A stretch of DNA of 64,000 nt from Aporrectodea caliginosa (Eukaryota; Annelida; Clitellata; Crassiclitellata; Lumbricidae). The notes under the pieces were generated by a model, which did no database searches, had not been told where the DNA came from, and was given only the letters and a program-made list of their open reading frames with translations. Shown piece by piece: positions 11,213 to 23,225 of the stretch. A program made the translations under genes and the position numbers. Each line of letters starts with the position of its first letter. The first letter of the stretch is position 1. Location: assembly GCA_020284085.1 (NCBI GenBank), contig JACEVL010000107.1, positions 58,564-122,563 on the forward strand, read 5' to 3'.

Positions 11213-11617
11213 TTAACCCATTAGTGCCTAGCGTCCCCAAAAATGGGACACTATTTCAAAAATTTACATTAAATTAAATCTGCATTAAAGATACAATTTA
11301 TTGTAATAGCTATCACGTCAAGATGCTGATCAAACTATTTTGACGATAAATGCGCACCAAAAATGGTTTCTTGGCTGAAAATTGTGTTTTGATCAGCCCT
11401 ATGACCTAGTTTCAGCTAATGTAAACATTTCGGACATTTCGCGTCTAATTTAAAAAAAGTTGCGTGCATTTCTACAGATCTGTCTTAGGTTTCACAAAGG
11501 TTGGTATACAATATTGCAAAAATTATTGCACTGGTTCATTTTTATCAAATATAACGTTTGCAATTAATCATTAAGTCACTGTCCCATTTTTGGGGACGCT
11601 AGGCACGAAAGGGTAGG
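11213..11617. mobile_element. TTAA-type MITE (GTCCCC family), ~400 bp
   Basis: The left end is TTAA (11213-11216) followed by CCCATTAGTGCCTAGCGTCC. The right end is the inverted form, ending GGGACGCTAGGCACGAAAGGG at 11613 with TAGG where TTAA is expected. Next to each terminus is an imperfect palindrome GTCCC/GGGAC around an A/T-rich centre. It is non-coding and fits a piggyBac-type non-autonomous element. Confidence 0.85.
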
Positions 11618-11732
11618 CTATTTCAACACACACAGTTTTGCATCTTCTATGGTATTATATATGGTGGCTACGCGTCGATAGTCCGAAGGTTCGATAGTCC
11701 GAAGGTTCGATCATCCGAAGGTTTCATGGTTA

Positions 11733-12600
11733 AACATATATGTACATGTAGGTCTATATGTACATAATTATATATGTATAATTGTATATGTACATTATAT
11801 GTATGTATGTGTATCTATATATAATTACATATGTATGTATATGTATATGTATGTTTGCATATATATATGTATGTATATCTATACATAATTATGTATATAT
11901 ATGAATATATATGTATATATTTGTATATGCATAGTATACATATGTTTGTATATATGTATTTATATTTATATATGCACATATTTATATATATAGATATAAA
12001 TACATATATATATATTCAAACGTATGTATATATATATATATATATATATGTACATTATATGTATGTATATATACATATATATACATAATCATACATATCT
12101 ATGTATGTATATAAATATGCATATATATGTATATATATACATATATATGTATATATATATACACATATATATATATATATGTATATACATATATGTATGT
12201 ACTAATATGTATATATATATACATATATACATATTGGTACATACATATATGTATATACATATATATACATATATATGTGTATATATTTATATGTATATAT
12301 ATATATGCATATATATATGTATCTATATATATATATATGCATATATATGTATATACATATATGTATGTACCAATATGTATATATATGTATATACTATTTA
12401 TGTATATTGATGTATGTGTATATGTATACATGTAAATATATGTATAATATACGTATATATATATGTACTTATGTATATATTTATGTGTGTATATATATGT
12501 ATATGTACACATATATGTATATGTATTTTTTTATATATAGGTATGTGCAAGTATATGTGTAAGTATATATATATGTACATTATATGTATGTAAATGTACA
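11733..12600. repeat. Large TA/TATG/TATACA microsatellite
   Basis: About 870 bp of almost pure alternating A/T with interspersed G or C (TATATG, TACATA). It yields tyrosine/isoleucine-rich open frames on both strands, which are artefacts. It is flanked by two related TTAA elements (11213 and 12617). Just upstream (11674-11725) is a short run of repeated TCCGAAGGTTCGATAG. Confidence 0.95.
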
Positions 12601-12616
12601 TATTGACATGTTATAG

Positions 12617-12794
12617 TTGACCCACCCATTCGTGCCTAGCGTCCCCAAAAATGGGACGCTTGAAAAACTGGCTCCTAAAACATCAAAAGCTACATTTTTG
12701 CAGAAATTGTGTGAGGTATTGTCCAAACTCATCATTTACAGTAAAGTTTTTACACTTTGAGAAGATTTTGAAAAATCAGGCACTAATGGGTTAA
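12617..12794. mobile_element. Short TTAA-type MITE, same family as 11213
   Basis: The left end CCCATTCGTGCCTAGCGTCC and the GTCCCC/GGGAC palindrome match the element at 11213. The right end is GGCACTAATGGG followed by TTAA (12791-12794). The left target copy is TTGA, one base from TTAA. It appears internally deleted. Confidence 0.75.
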
Positions 12795-12888
12795 GCCATT
12801 ACTTCCTTCTGACCTGTTTATCTTGTCTTTGTTTCTCTTTGTATACCTACAGCGTTTTGGCTGTTGTTAATTAATAAACGAATAATTA

Positions 12889-13462
12889 TATGATCATGAA
12901 GTCGTATGTTGTCTCTCAACAGTTCCTAGGTCTTGCTGGTGAATTACGTAAAACGGGGACAGTTGGTGTTTTTTAGGTCTAGGTGAATCGTATCGTATTG
13001 TATCAATGCGTTGTTTTGAAGTCATTTAACTTGATAAGTTCATTCAGTTATGAAACAGTCAAGACAAGACTCGCAGTGGATGTGCGTCATGTGACAGTCA
13101 GGTAGACCGTAAACTAGGCCCTAGCTGTTAGGGTCTACGAAAACTCAGACGATAAACCGGAAGCGTGTATGACGCGCGATCTGATGAAAAGTTAAAAAGT
13201 AAGGAATGAGGTGGAGAAACAAATTACACTTACACGGTAGAACACATTCAGAAATCAAAATGACAATATGAAATTTCATTGGAATCTCAAAAAATTAAAT
13301 GCTGTTGAAACTGATGTAGAGGAATTACACTGTTGCATAGACGCTGCATGGACGGCGTCCAGGCGGTGCTGTCTAATAAGTGGCATGACGGCGTCCAGCC
13401 TTAAAAATTAGTGCCTGGACGCCGTCCATGACCGTCCATGCACACTTTAAGCCCTGAGTTTT
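12889..13462 (-). repeat. ~575-bp dispersed repeat, inverted copy at 34379
   Basis: The block is highly similar in inverted orientation to 34379-34968. One end reads CACTTTAAGCCCTG, whose complement CAGGGCTTAAAGTG resembles a hAT-type terminus. Both copies contain several repeats of GGACGGCGTCCAGGC near that end. The other end is not clearly defined and no target duplication was found. Confidence 0.7.
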
Positions 13463-14176
<714 letters not shown>

Positions 14177-14264
14177 ACACATTGACTGAGACAGATGGAT
14201 GGAAGGAGAAGTAGACAGCAGAGCAAATGCGTAAGCTGGTTCTCAGTGCTTAACATTGATATAA

Positions 14265-14705
14265 GCCTAGAATGGTGTCACTGTCACTCCAACTCGTCGA
14301 ACGACATTTCGTCTACGACACTTCGTCGAGCGACAATTCGTCGAACGACATTTCGTCTACTAAGTTATTTGATATTGTCACTTTAAAATGGAAGCTGGAT
14401 TGATGAAAAAAACTGTTTTCCGAAATGGAAGGGGGATTGATGAAAACATTCCTGTGTTGAAATAGAAGCTGAATTGATCGAAATTATTTTCACGTAAAAA
14501 TAAGCTGGAAATCAACCTGGATGCATGGATTAAAATAGGTTTCCATTCAACAGAAGCTGGATAGATGAAAATAATCTTGTCAGTAATTAGAAGTTATAAG
14601 AAAGCGGCCTCTGTTGATTAGCCGTAATGGATACAGATACACTTGTAGACGAAATGTCGTTATACGAAATGTCGTTCGACGAGTTGTCGCGGAACCGCTT
14701 AGAAT
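14265..14705. mobile_element. Mutator-like MITE, 423 bp with 9-bp target duplication
   Basis: The element spans 14274-14696. It is flanked by GCCTAGAAT (14265-14273) and GCTTAGAAT (14697-14705), a 9-bp duplication with one mismatch. The ends are GGTGTCAC...CAACTCGTCG and, inverted, CGACGAGTTGTCGCGGAACC. They are built from repeated ACGACATTTCGTC units that pair with each other. The interior is a tandem array of the ~40-bp GAAGCTGGATTGATGAAAA repeat. There is no coding capacity. A second copy is at 53960-54438. Confidence 0.85.
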
Positions 14706-14979
14706 CTCTTTGCTGCAGCGCGTTCAATTAATTCGCTAGATGATAGGAGATACTTGCTAAAACTTCCGTTCAGTTCTCATTGTAGCGAAATATTTCAATC
14801 ATCGCCATTTTGTGCTGATGACAGTTTAAACCGAATTATGGATAAATTCGACTTTAATTCCAAACCAGGTTAGATTCTCTAACTGTGTGCATATAATTTC
14901 GTTGACTAACATACATACATTTAACTAACGGCAACTATGTCATTGAGAGAGGTGTTAATATAATTATTGTGGTTTGATC

Positions 14980-16417
14980 TTAACCCTTTGGAGTTGAGGT
15001 GAAGCAATGGAACGTTAACGGTGAGGTGGGGTATGACATAGGCCTGCCCCAAAACATTTTGTTAGGCCTACTTGCAAGTCGCAATATCAACTACATAACG
15101 TTAATTGTGAGCTAAACTGTAGTTTTGTAACCAATTATCAGCTAAACTGGTGATTATCGTGAACAAATAAACCTAACTGTTTTCAATCACAAAGGCCAGC
15201 CCAGTGGTGCTCAAAATCAAAGCGGCTCTCTACAACGGCGTCTTCGTGGCCCATATATTATATCTGCAATATCTTCCATAGTCGCCCATTTTTTTCTACA
15301 CTAAGCCGTAACTTTTTTTAATTTAGGATATTAAAATCAACATGCATACGAAAAATTTTAATTTCACTTTAATATGCAAAAAATGAAAATAATTTACGTT
15401 CAAAAGTTCCATAAATTGTCCTAATGTGTCCGTATTTCACATTCACTAACTTAACAGGTAGACACAAATAATCCAAGCTGGCTCAACGTTTTCCGTAGAA
15501 AAAGCAGCGTAGAACAGAGGTTCTTAACCTTTTTTGCACACGGCACACCAAAACTTGCAACCAAATTTGGCGACAAGCAATCGTCATATAATGTGAATAT
15601 CGTTCAAAGTAAAAATTTGTAAAATTAAACTAGTTTATTTACTTAAAATTTTAAAATATTAAATTGTTAACATTTTTAATGAATGAAAATTAATGAAAAT
15701 ATTGACATTGAATGCTTTCTAGTTTCTAACCATCTAATGATTTTAACATTCTAATTTCTACTGATCTAATTCAACGATTCTACTTCGTTTCTACGGCTTT
15801 ACGTTAACTTAAGTAGGCCTAATAATGGGATTTTCGCTCATGGATTTTTCTTTGGATCATATAAAACGAAGATCCACAGTTTTTTAAGTGCAATATGTAA
15901 GCATGCAGGCTGAGAGGGCATTAAATTCCGACTAGTTTGTTCAGTTTCTTGTTCGTTGTGTTGATCACCTGAGAAAAGCCATGCTCAGATTAGTAGGAAC
16001 TATGAAATGAAACCAACTCTTAGATAGCTTTGCTTGCAAATGTTTTTTACTGTTCTTCTTTGAACGTCTTTGTCCAGAACCGATCGAGTTCTTGAGGGCT
16101 GCTTGTACATATCCTTCATTCTGGAATCACATTGATGCCCCAGATTGCGATAAAATAGACTAGATAGTATAAATAGAGTGTTACGAATTCTTTCAGCCCA
16201 CGTCTGCTAAACTGCTAAGGTAAATAGGCCTAAATCAGTTTAATGCAAGAATGACGGACATGAGAATTCGTGACACACCAATTCTTCGCGACACACCAGC
16301 GACACACCATGTCTTACGCGACACACTGCCGGTCGATTCGCGACACACTAGTGTGTCGCGACACACCGGTTAAGAACCTCTGGCGTAGAATACCCCACCT
16401 CACCTCCAAAGGGTTAA
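14980..16417. mobile_element. TTAA-type element carrying a nested hAT element
   Basis: TTAA is at both ends (14980-14983 and 16414-16417). The terminal repeats are CCCTTTGGAGTTGAGGTG and, inverted, CCCTTTGGAGGTGAGGTG. Removing it leaves GATCTTAATGTTTATT, which matches the uninterrupted site at 59908-59924 in a paralogous repeat. Without the nested hAT element it would be about 555 bp and non-coding. Confidence 0.9.
15507..16390. mobile_element. hAT-type non-autonomous element, 868 bp
   Basis: The element spans 15515-16382 with a perfect 8-bp duplication GCGTAGAA (15507-15514 and 16383-16390). The terminal repeats are CAGAGGTTCTTAACC and GGTTAAGAACCTCTG. Near the right end there are five or six copies of CGACACACC/CGACACAC (16262-16367), which may be subterminal binding sites. 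No transposase is visible. Confidence 0.92.
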
Positions 16418-16949
16418 TGTTTATTTTCCCCTTAAGCGATGGGTCGAAAGTCATTCGGACGAGCATCAGACCACTAGATGTCATTAGACGCAGTTCTTTG
16501 TCATGAATCGTTCTTTGAAACTTGCTGTTTAAAACTCCTTGGGGTTATCCCGTAGTTTAGGTTGGTAAATTATTTGAATGTCTTCAGTGCTATACTTGAC
16601 GTTGGTAAGTAAGCAGTCTACCTATATCCATGGTAACTATCATCAATTCCGCTTCCATTTAATCGAAAAACTTGTTTCATCAGTCGAACTGCCATTTAAT
16701 AAAAAAATTACCCAAATTCTATTTAAGCAAATAATATTTTTCATCAATCGAACTTTTATTTAAGGAAAGAACTATTCTCATGCATCCATCTTCTTCTTAC
16801 GCAAACAATTATTTTCATCAATTCAACTTCTATTAAAAAACAGAAATGGTTTCATCAATCGCACTTCCATTTAGGGAAACAACTTTTTCCTCAACCAATC
16901 AAGCTTTCATTTTAAATTGATCATACAAAATAATTTACCAATAGTGTGG

Positions 16950-17870
16950 TCCAAGGTTACATGTTATTTATTTATTTGAATCAATTTGAATCAATGTACA
17001 GCAAGAACTCAAAAGAACTCAAAAGAAGAAACATAACATACATTAAAACAATGTTCAATGTTCAGAAATGATAATTAGACAAGTTAATGTGTATTGTATA
17101 AACAGTGCAATGATAAGATACATCAGTTCATATACGATAAAATAACAACTAATGAGGAGAAGAAGCACAAAGTGCTTATCGAGTCATCCCCATGGATAGG
17201 TAGGAAAACTAGATGGGTAGAGTGTGTACTAGAACCAAAAACAGAAAGACTACATCAGGAAAAGGAACACTAGAAGTCAACAATATTAGTTTCGAGTAAA
17301 GTAGGGTAATTTAGGAGTACTGGGAGACCAATAAGGATTTAAAAGTATATTTAAAGGATGAAAGAGAAAGGGCAGATCGTCCAGAAGGATCAATAGAATT
17401 CCATAGTTTGGGACCCGTGATACGAACCGAGGAAGAGCGTGCCCCAATTCTAGATAAAGCAGATCGATAATCGTGCTTTTTACGTGTATTGTATCGGTGG
17501 AGGTCAGAATTAGTCGTGAAAAATTTTTAAATATGGAAGGAAGAAGACCCGTCTGATGTCTATACATAAGAGTGGCCAGTTGATGACGATAAATATCATA
17601 TATGGAGAGTAAATTGAGAGACTTGAATAGTGGGGAACTATGGGCAAGGTAGTGTACACCCGCAATGATTCTAATCAATCTCTTCTGGAGTAAAAAAATA
17701 GGTTTAAGGCGATTAGGAGAGCCTCCAGCCCAAGCAGTAGTACAATACGTTAAGTAGGGTAGCATAAGCGAATTATATAAATTCCTTAGAATTCCAGTAG
17801 GCAGCTTCCACTTGAGTGTGTTAATAATGTCCACCACCTTGGATACTTTGTTTTTAATCATCAAAACTAT
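16950..17870 (-). mobile_element. 5'-truncated LINE, reverse transcriptase C-terminus
   Basis: The minus-strand frame 17864-17286 encodes the post-catalytic part of a CR1/Jockey-like non-LTR reverse transcriptase. Visible motifs are VVDIINTLKWKLPTGILRNL, LMLPYLTYCTTAWAG, LFLLQKRLIRII-like (IFLLQKRLIRIIAG) and LNLLSIYDIYRHQLATLMYRH. The RT catalytic domain is missing, so this is a 5'-truncated dead copy. Sequence 16950-17285 is probably its 3' untranslated region. Its truncated end abuts another LINE end in the opposite orientation at 17876. Confidence 0.85.
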
Positions 17871-17875
17871 CTTTG

Positions 17876-18265
17876 GACATTCCTGATGTGGAGACGATGG
17901 TTACTAAAGCTGAGGATACGCTGCTATCTGCGGTCCAAAGGTACAGTTCACACGTTCTGTCAGAGCTTTTCCCACCTACTAACATACGCCAATATATAAT
18001 GCGACCCCGACCTCATGATTATGTACTTCCCTTTAAGGACAATAGAAATTTTATTCCTCGTGTCCTTTACCGGACATTGGTTCCAATAAACTGAGAGTCT
18101 TTGTCAAAATGTACCATTTAACACTAAATTCCATCTTTTGACCCTTCCTGTTAATATTAGTTTTATATTTTGATTCTATCTTTATTATTCTTTTGAATTA
18201 TCTGTAATCAGTTGCGGTGTGTCAGCTGTTTTTGTGTGCCAATAAAACGAATATATAATAATAAT
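17876..18265 (+). mobile_element. LINE 3' end, C-terminal coding tip and tail
   Basis: The frame ending at 18094 reads YSSHVLSELFPP and MRPRPHDYVLPFKDNRNFIP, then RVLYRTLVPIN. This is the typical extreme C-terminus of a non-LTR reverse transcriptase (RPRPHNxxLP...RNFIxRxLY). It is followed by a ~170-bp untranslated region, AATAAAACGAATA (18241-18253) and an ATA-repeat tail. It is separate from the adjacent minus-strand LINE. Confidence 0.8.
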
Positions 18266-18289
18266 AATAATTAACATAATACTGTCTTG

Positions 18290-18427
18290 CAAAAAGAAGT
18301 CACCAGACTATTGAAAGCTGGCTAATCATAGCGCATTAACATAATATGCAATAGCCTATCTGTAGGCCGAATAAACAAACCATGATATCGTAGGCCTAAT
18401 CTCGATAATCTAATTTACACATCAATG
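18290..18427 (+). repeat. Repeat block with inverted copy at 59410-59570
   Basis: Shared landmarks include AGCGCATTAACATAATATGCAA and TAGGCCGAATAAACAAACC (inverted at 59470-59530). The TTAA element at 18428 sits at the edge of this block. Nature unknown. Confidence 0.6.
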
Positions 18428-18837
18428 TTAACCCGTTTTTGCCCAGTGTTCCAATATTGGAACATTTTGCAAATAATTTACTTATTTGTAATTTAGCGCT
18501 ATATATAGTGAATATAATTCATCACCTGCCATTGTAAACAGTATTTCTAAGATATATCTATCAAAAAATTATTATTTTGAATAACTAATAGTTATGAGAT
18601 ACGGTCTTTATGAACACTTTTGTGTTAAAAAAATTTCGACGAATTTCGACCAAAAGGTACATATATAAATAAAATTAATATAAATAAAGATCTTTTTAGA
18701 AGTTGCTGTTTTTGGTACTCTAATACCACTTATATTTCATGATAATTTTAATTAGTTTTTAGGACGAACTTTACTTTGGACTTTTTGCAATTATATTGTA
18801 TGTTCCAATATTGGAACACTGGGCATATATGGGTGCA
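18428..18837. mobile_element. TTAA-type MITE (GTTCCAATATTGGAAC family), ~402 bp
   Basis: TTAA at 18428-18431, then CCCGTTTTTGCCCAGTG. A perfect palindrome TGTTCCAATATTGGAACA sits at 18447-18464 and again at 18801-18818. The right end is CACTGGGCATATATGGG followed by TGCA instead of TTAA. The interior is AT-rich and non-coding. The palindrome is shared with the piggyBac-type element at 4323. Confidence 0.85.
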
Positions 18838-18949
18838 GAATTTTCTCGTTACGGCATATCGCTCTAGGCTCTTATATTGCATTTCACACTGAAATTTGGC
18901 TTGGTTTAGCGAACTTACTCGGATATAAAGATAAGTTTTTTGATTTTGC

Positions 18950-19080
18950 ATCATCATCCATACTTACATACATGCATGCATACATACATACATGCTTACA
19001 TACATACATACATACAGAGTTTACAGACATACAGACATACATGCATACATTCATACATACATACATAAATACATACATGG
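18950..19080. repeat. CATA/CATG microsatellite
   Basis: Tandem CATACATACATGCATACAT-like repeats with interruptions. The Tyr/Met/Val/Cys-rich frame across it is an artefact. Confidence 0.9.
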
Positions 19081-19123
19081 CATGCACACCAGAGTGAAGA
19101 AGATAGTGCTGATTAAAAAACTG

Positions 19124-19296
19124 GTGAAACCCAGTGGCGGCGCCAGGATTTCAGGTTTTGGAGGTTAAAGCTCAAAACCTTCCCTTTTGTCCCTCCTCGC
19201 TGTGATTTGCAGTGATTTCCCACTTTTTGGGGGCTGAGCCGCAGTTAGTGAGGCTAGGCACCCCTAACCCCTCCTGGCGCCGCCACTGGTGAAACC
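19124..19296. mobile_element. hAT-type MITE, 157 bp, perfect 8-bp duplication
   Basis: The element spans 19132-19288 and is flanked by GTGAAACC on both sides (19124-19131, 19289-19296). Terminal repeats are CAGTGGCGGCGCCAGGA and TCCTGGCGCCGCCACTG. It is non-coding. A related longer or truncated relative begins at about 38627. Confidence 0.93.
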
Positions 19297-19569
19297 TTGA
19301 ACATTCTGAGCGAACGATAGGTTTCAAGGATTTGGTTCCAAGTGTCAGTGTGATTCTGGCCGGCATTCCCTTCCACGATAATTTTCTTCGCTTGTTTGCA
19401 GGGAAAATGGTCATTTTTGTGATATTTTTCTGTTCTTTGTCTGAACTTAGGCACATGTATACTGAATATGGGCCCCAACTCTTTCTATACAGCACTGTGA
19501 TAGCAGCTAGAACAAATGTGCTAGATAACTTCACTTGAAATAATTATAGTAGAGCTGTAATATGCCAAA

Positions 19570-19870
19570 ACCAATCTTGGTCGGCGGAAACGGCCAATGT
19601 TGTCATAAGCTGCCGTTAAACTGAGGATCCATTACTCTAATTGCTTTTGACAATCATGAAAGACTATTTTTTGAATGTAATATCGTCACCAGAACCTCAC
19701 CTACCCAAATCTAATCTAATCTATTTTATTTATCTATTTATTATTTTATTATTATTATTAATATTATTACTTCGATGTTTTACAATTATCATTGCATAAC
19801 TGTTGTCCCATTGTGCGTTTGCAAATGGCGTAATAAAGACCATACTTACTTACTTACTTACTTATCTAAT
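19570..19870. repeat. Satellite-like block plus TTAC-tailed retroposon end
   Basis: 19575-19650 matches 36222-36290 in inverted orientation (CATAAGCTGCCGTTAAACTG). 19680-19870 is AT-rich and ends GGCGTAATAAAGACCATA then TTAC repeats. This is a typical LINE/SINE-type simple-repeat tail. Confidence 0.5.
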
Positions 19871-21809
19871 CTAATCTATCCAATCGTAATCTGTGTAATC
19901 TATTCCATTGGATGGATTGCAACAGTATGACGGTCTTAAACTGTCGATGAAATTTCGCCTTCACAGTTGCCAGTCCTACCGGTTCTAAACAACATCGTAA
20001 CAGCTCATCACCCTGGAAATGAGCGAGCGCTATATAAAAATAAATGTAGGCTACTATTTAGGAGAATCAGTGAGTCTCAAATTACATATTGTTAGATGAA
20101 GTAATTTGAAAATCGAATCGTCGTCATAGTATATAGCAAATTTTATAAACCGCTTTATAAAGTACCAGCTTATTCACGAGCGCAGCGTCGTATCAGAGAT
20201 GTATGTTCAGAGATTGCTGTCCAGTGGAGATCATCTTCACAACACGATGTCGCTAAAGACCAGTGCATAAACTATTAACGACGGGATCCTGGAGGCGATC
20301 CTGTGGCCAGAATTTTCTTCGCAATCTGCAATTTAATTATTTTGATCACCTCAATTAGTCGATTTCATACTGGTAGGCCTAATTAATATGGGACTATCGT
20401 GGTTCAGTCGTTAGCCCCGACACTGTAAGTGCTCTGTTATAGCCAGTCCCGCGCCTGGAGAAAGGAGGAGGGTGACGCTAATCACTGTCGTTAGTTACTA
20501 CACAGCGTCCTTGAACAAAAACTGCCAACACGAAGGAATAATTGCGCCACTGTCTTATAAGTACCATGCATGGTTGTCCAAAGCCATTGTGACCTTTCCA
20601 CTGACAGTGTACTCATTATAGTTGAGTTTTCTATGGACGCAGATGGGGCTACCGAAATATCGAAAGAAGTTTCTTCCCTGGCAGTTAGTTAAACCAATGA
20701 CAGTCAAGCATGCTAACAACCGGACAACTGTCCACCACGTTACTTTGAATAATGAGTCAGGTCTTATGTAGCAGACGATGATTCAAAAAACCACTAATTC
20801 CACCCAACAAGCCTTCTCCTATTGACACATTGGAAGTGCTATAACCGTAGCAATAACTTCGTACAACCCATGCCAGAAGAAGCAACTGCTAACCGTAACC
20901 ATCCTGTTTCAAGGGATGTCCTGCGTTTGCAACAAGTTTCCTTAGCCTATGAAGGTCTTCAAAACCTCTCCCTCATGTTTGTAACTTCGCCACTGCCGTT
21001 CAAACTCCGGGTTGCCACTTCCAAGGCCTGGATATGAGAGCTACGTTAGTCGTCTTCGACACAGCGTCGTTCATCACAATCTATACCCTTATTGATGGAA
21101 ATATATGGGTTAATGCAAATTCATTGTAATCGGTCTTGAAAGCCAGAAGATGTCGAAAAACAAAATGTAATACGGCGTATGTCTTGGACATCTTTAACAA
21201 GCATTGATTCAATGCTGTAAATGCGGCAAAATGCATTTATTCGCCGGGTACCTTGAATTATCAACAGAACGGTTGCTGCGAGAAACAGAGGACAGGAGAG
21301 GATGGAGAAGAATCGTCTACAATGCGACCAACCCTCGTATCGAGGACGGTTAAAGAGAGAGAGAGACCTTGATTTAACTGGTTGAGGCAGATGGACTTTC
21401 ACGGTCTTTGACGGCCGAAAGGTGTTGACAAGCAATGGAACACCGCCAACCCTCGGGTGGTGCCAGTCTGAAGGTGACCTTGTAACAGCATGGCCATGTA
21501 ATGGCGTCATACAAATTGTCGTTATTATTAATACAGGAGGAGGACGACACTACTCACACAAGTTGTGACACAGCGTCATTCAGCAGAAATAGCCAACGAA
21601 ATTATATTTAGTTGAATAAAAAAAGTATTGAGAGGTCGACTTAATCTGCCTTTGCAATTAACAGCCACAAGATGTCGCTAAACAATGGTTAATACAGTGA
21701 CCGTCTAAAACACCTTTAACACGCAGTGCTTCGATTCAATAATTTCAGCAACTTCGTCATCGTCCCAATTGCTAGAGTACCTCCCAATTAATGACCACTT
21801 TATTTTGCC

Positions 21810-22260
21810 TTAACACTTTGACCGCCGGACCATTTATTAGCAGTACGCCACAGCCCTATAGAACGTTTGAATCCCGGCAGCCCTATTGTAAATTTGACAC
21901 GCCCTATCATAAATGACCGCACTCACTGTTACCGAGACGTCTCCTCCCACCCAATAAAATACTCGCGGGCAAAGTGGGTACCGTACACTCTAACTGCCGG
22001 ACAGTGTGGAACACGGCAGCCCTATCGTAAATTTGACACGAGGCATTCCTAGCGTAAATTTGACACGCGTCAGCCCTGTCGAAAAGCATGGACAAGCCAG
22101 GGCCAGACTCGGAATCTGAGCTATCATTACCAGAGGCAGCCTTGATTGTAAAGCACGCCTGTATCCGCTGTATATTTGAAGTACGAGTTAACTCGTAATT
22201 GGCGTCTCGGCAAACACATTCAAGTACGAGTTAACTCGTACCTGGCGGTCAATGTGTTAA
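21810..22260. mobile_element. TTAA-type MITE (TACGAGTTAACTCGTA family), 443 bp
   Basis: TTAA lies at 21810-21813 and 22257-22260. Terminal repeats are CACTTTGACCGCC and, inverted, CACATTGACCGCC. Near the right end the palindrome TACGAGTTAACTCGTA occurs twice (22182-22197 and 22225-22240). The interior has three to four copies of CCCTATCGTAAATTTGACACG-like units. It shares its right TTAA with the next element. Confidence 0.88.
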
Positions 22261-23225
22261 ACCTCGGGCTACAAAAAGGGGGGGTGGTTGCCACACTCCC
22301 CTAAGTTTTTATGCATAAAATTTTTTTCCATGTGGAATACAAATTTTGCAAATTAGGTAGCTGTAGCAGATTCATTGGCGCACATTTTGAGGTAAACATT
22401 ATGGTGGTAGCCCACGCCATTCAAACGTTATACCCAATATACCCGAGGCACCAGGGAGGTAGTATCCCTAGATTTACGACTATATCTTATCCGTCATTTA
22501 ATATTAAGAGACACAAATTATACCATTCTATAGAGGGAATGGGGCTTCATTCGTATACTTAAATGTTTGTCTTTTGAAAACCGGAAGTGATCAAAATAAA
22601 TAATAATACCCGTAATATGCGTGAAAATGGCTGAATGGAAGGACTCCCCTTGGTTTTTGTCTGTAGCGTATTCAGTTTTCTTCCCAGAAGAGAAACAAAT
22701 ATACCATTCTTTAGAGGGAATGTAGGGCTTCATTTGCGTACTTAAATGTTTGTCTTTTGAAAACCGGAAGTGATCAAAATAAATAATAATACGCGTAATC
22801 TGTGTTAAAACGGCTGAATGCAGCATTGTAATGTATGCATGCATACGTGTACATGTATATATGTATGGATGCATATTTATACGTATATAAACATGTGTAG
22901 GTATGTATTTGTGTATCTTGGATACACAGATCAGTTTCAAAACACACATAATCGTATATTTGTTTATCCAAAATGTACAAAATGTACGCAATAATATAAA
23001 ATATCGCTAATTATCGGTTCCTTTGTTAAAATGATGTAATTTCGAGGTGCATTCACATAATGTACAACTAAATATACCATTCTGTGCAGAATTGAATGCT
23101 GAATCCATTGGTGTATTACAAGAAATGATATGTGAAACCAAACCCAAAATCCAATGGGGGGTGGTAACCACCCACCCCCCCTTGGTAGTCCGTGTTACAA
23201 AAAAGCTTGGTAGCCCGAGGGTTAA
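22257..23225. mobile_element. TTAA-type element (GGGTGG...CCACCC family), 961 bp
   Basis: TTAA lies at 22257-22260 and 23222-23225. The left end ACCTCGGGCTACAAAAAGG and the right end CTTGGTAGCCCGAGGG are inverted repeats. A G-run/C-run palindrome (GGGGTGGTTGCCAC-like) lies next to each end. The interior matches the elements at 26807 and 30862. It includes CCGGAAGTGATCAAAATAAA and an internal duplication, and has no transposase. Confidence 0.92.

Larger units (their letters stand above)
14706..16940 (+). mobile_element. Large inverted-array element, copy 1 (interrupted)
   Basis: 14706-14979 plus 16418-16510 together match the core block of the copies at 59640-59995 (same orientation) and 48000-48385 (inverted). 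The core includes TTTGTGCTGATGACAGTTTAAA and ACCACTAGATG. It is interrupted at TTAA by the element at 14980-16417. The stretch 16640-16930 is an array of the ~40-bp repeat in the opposite orientation (CATCAATYVAACTTCYATTTA-like). No protein is encoded. Confidence 0.7.

Noticed and set aside
11831..12601. Several overlapping Tyr/Ile-rich open frames on both strands
   Set aside because: They are produced by a TA-type microsatellite; there is no codon structure or homology.
16950..18265. A single LINE with 5' inversion (twin priming)
   Set aside because: Both facing parts carry their own C-terminal coding end and 3' region, so they are two separate insertions.
22518..22991. 157-codon minus-strand frame inside a TTAA element as a transposase
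   Set aside because: No piggyBac motifs; the corresponding interior in the copies at 26.8 and 30.9 kb does not keep the frame.
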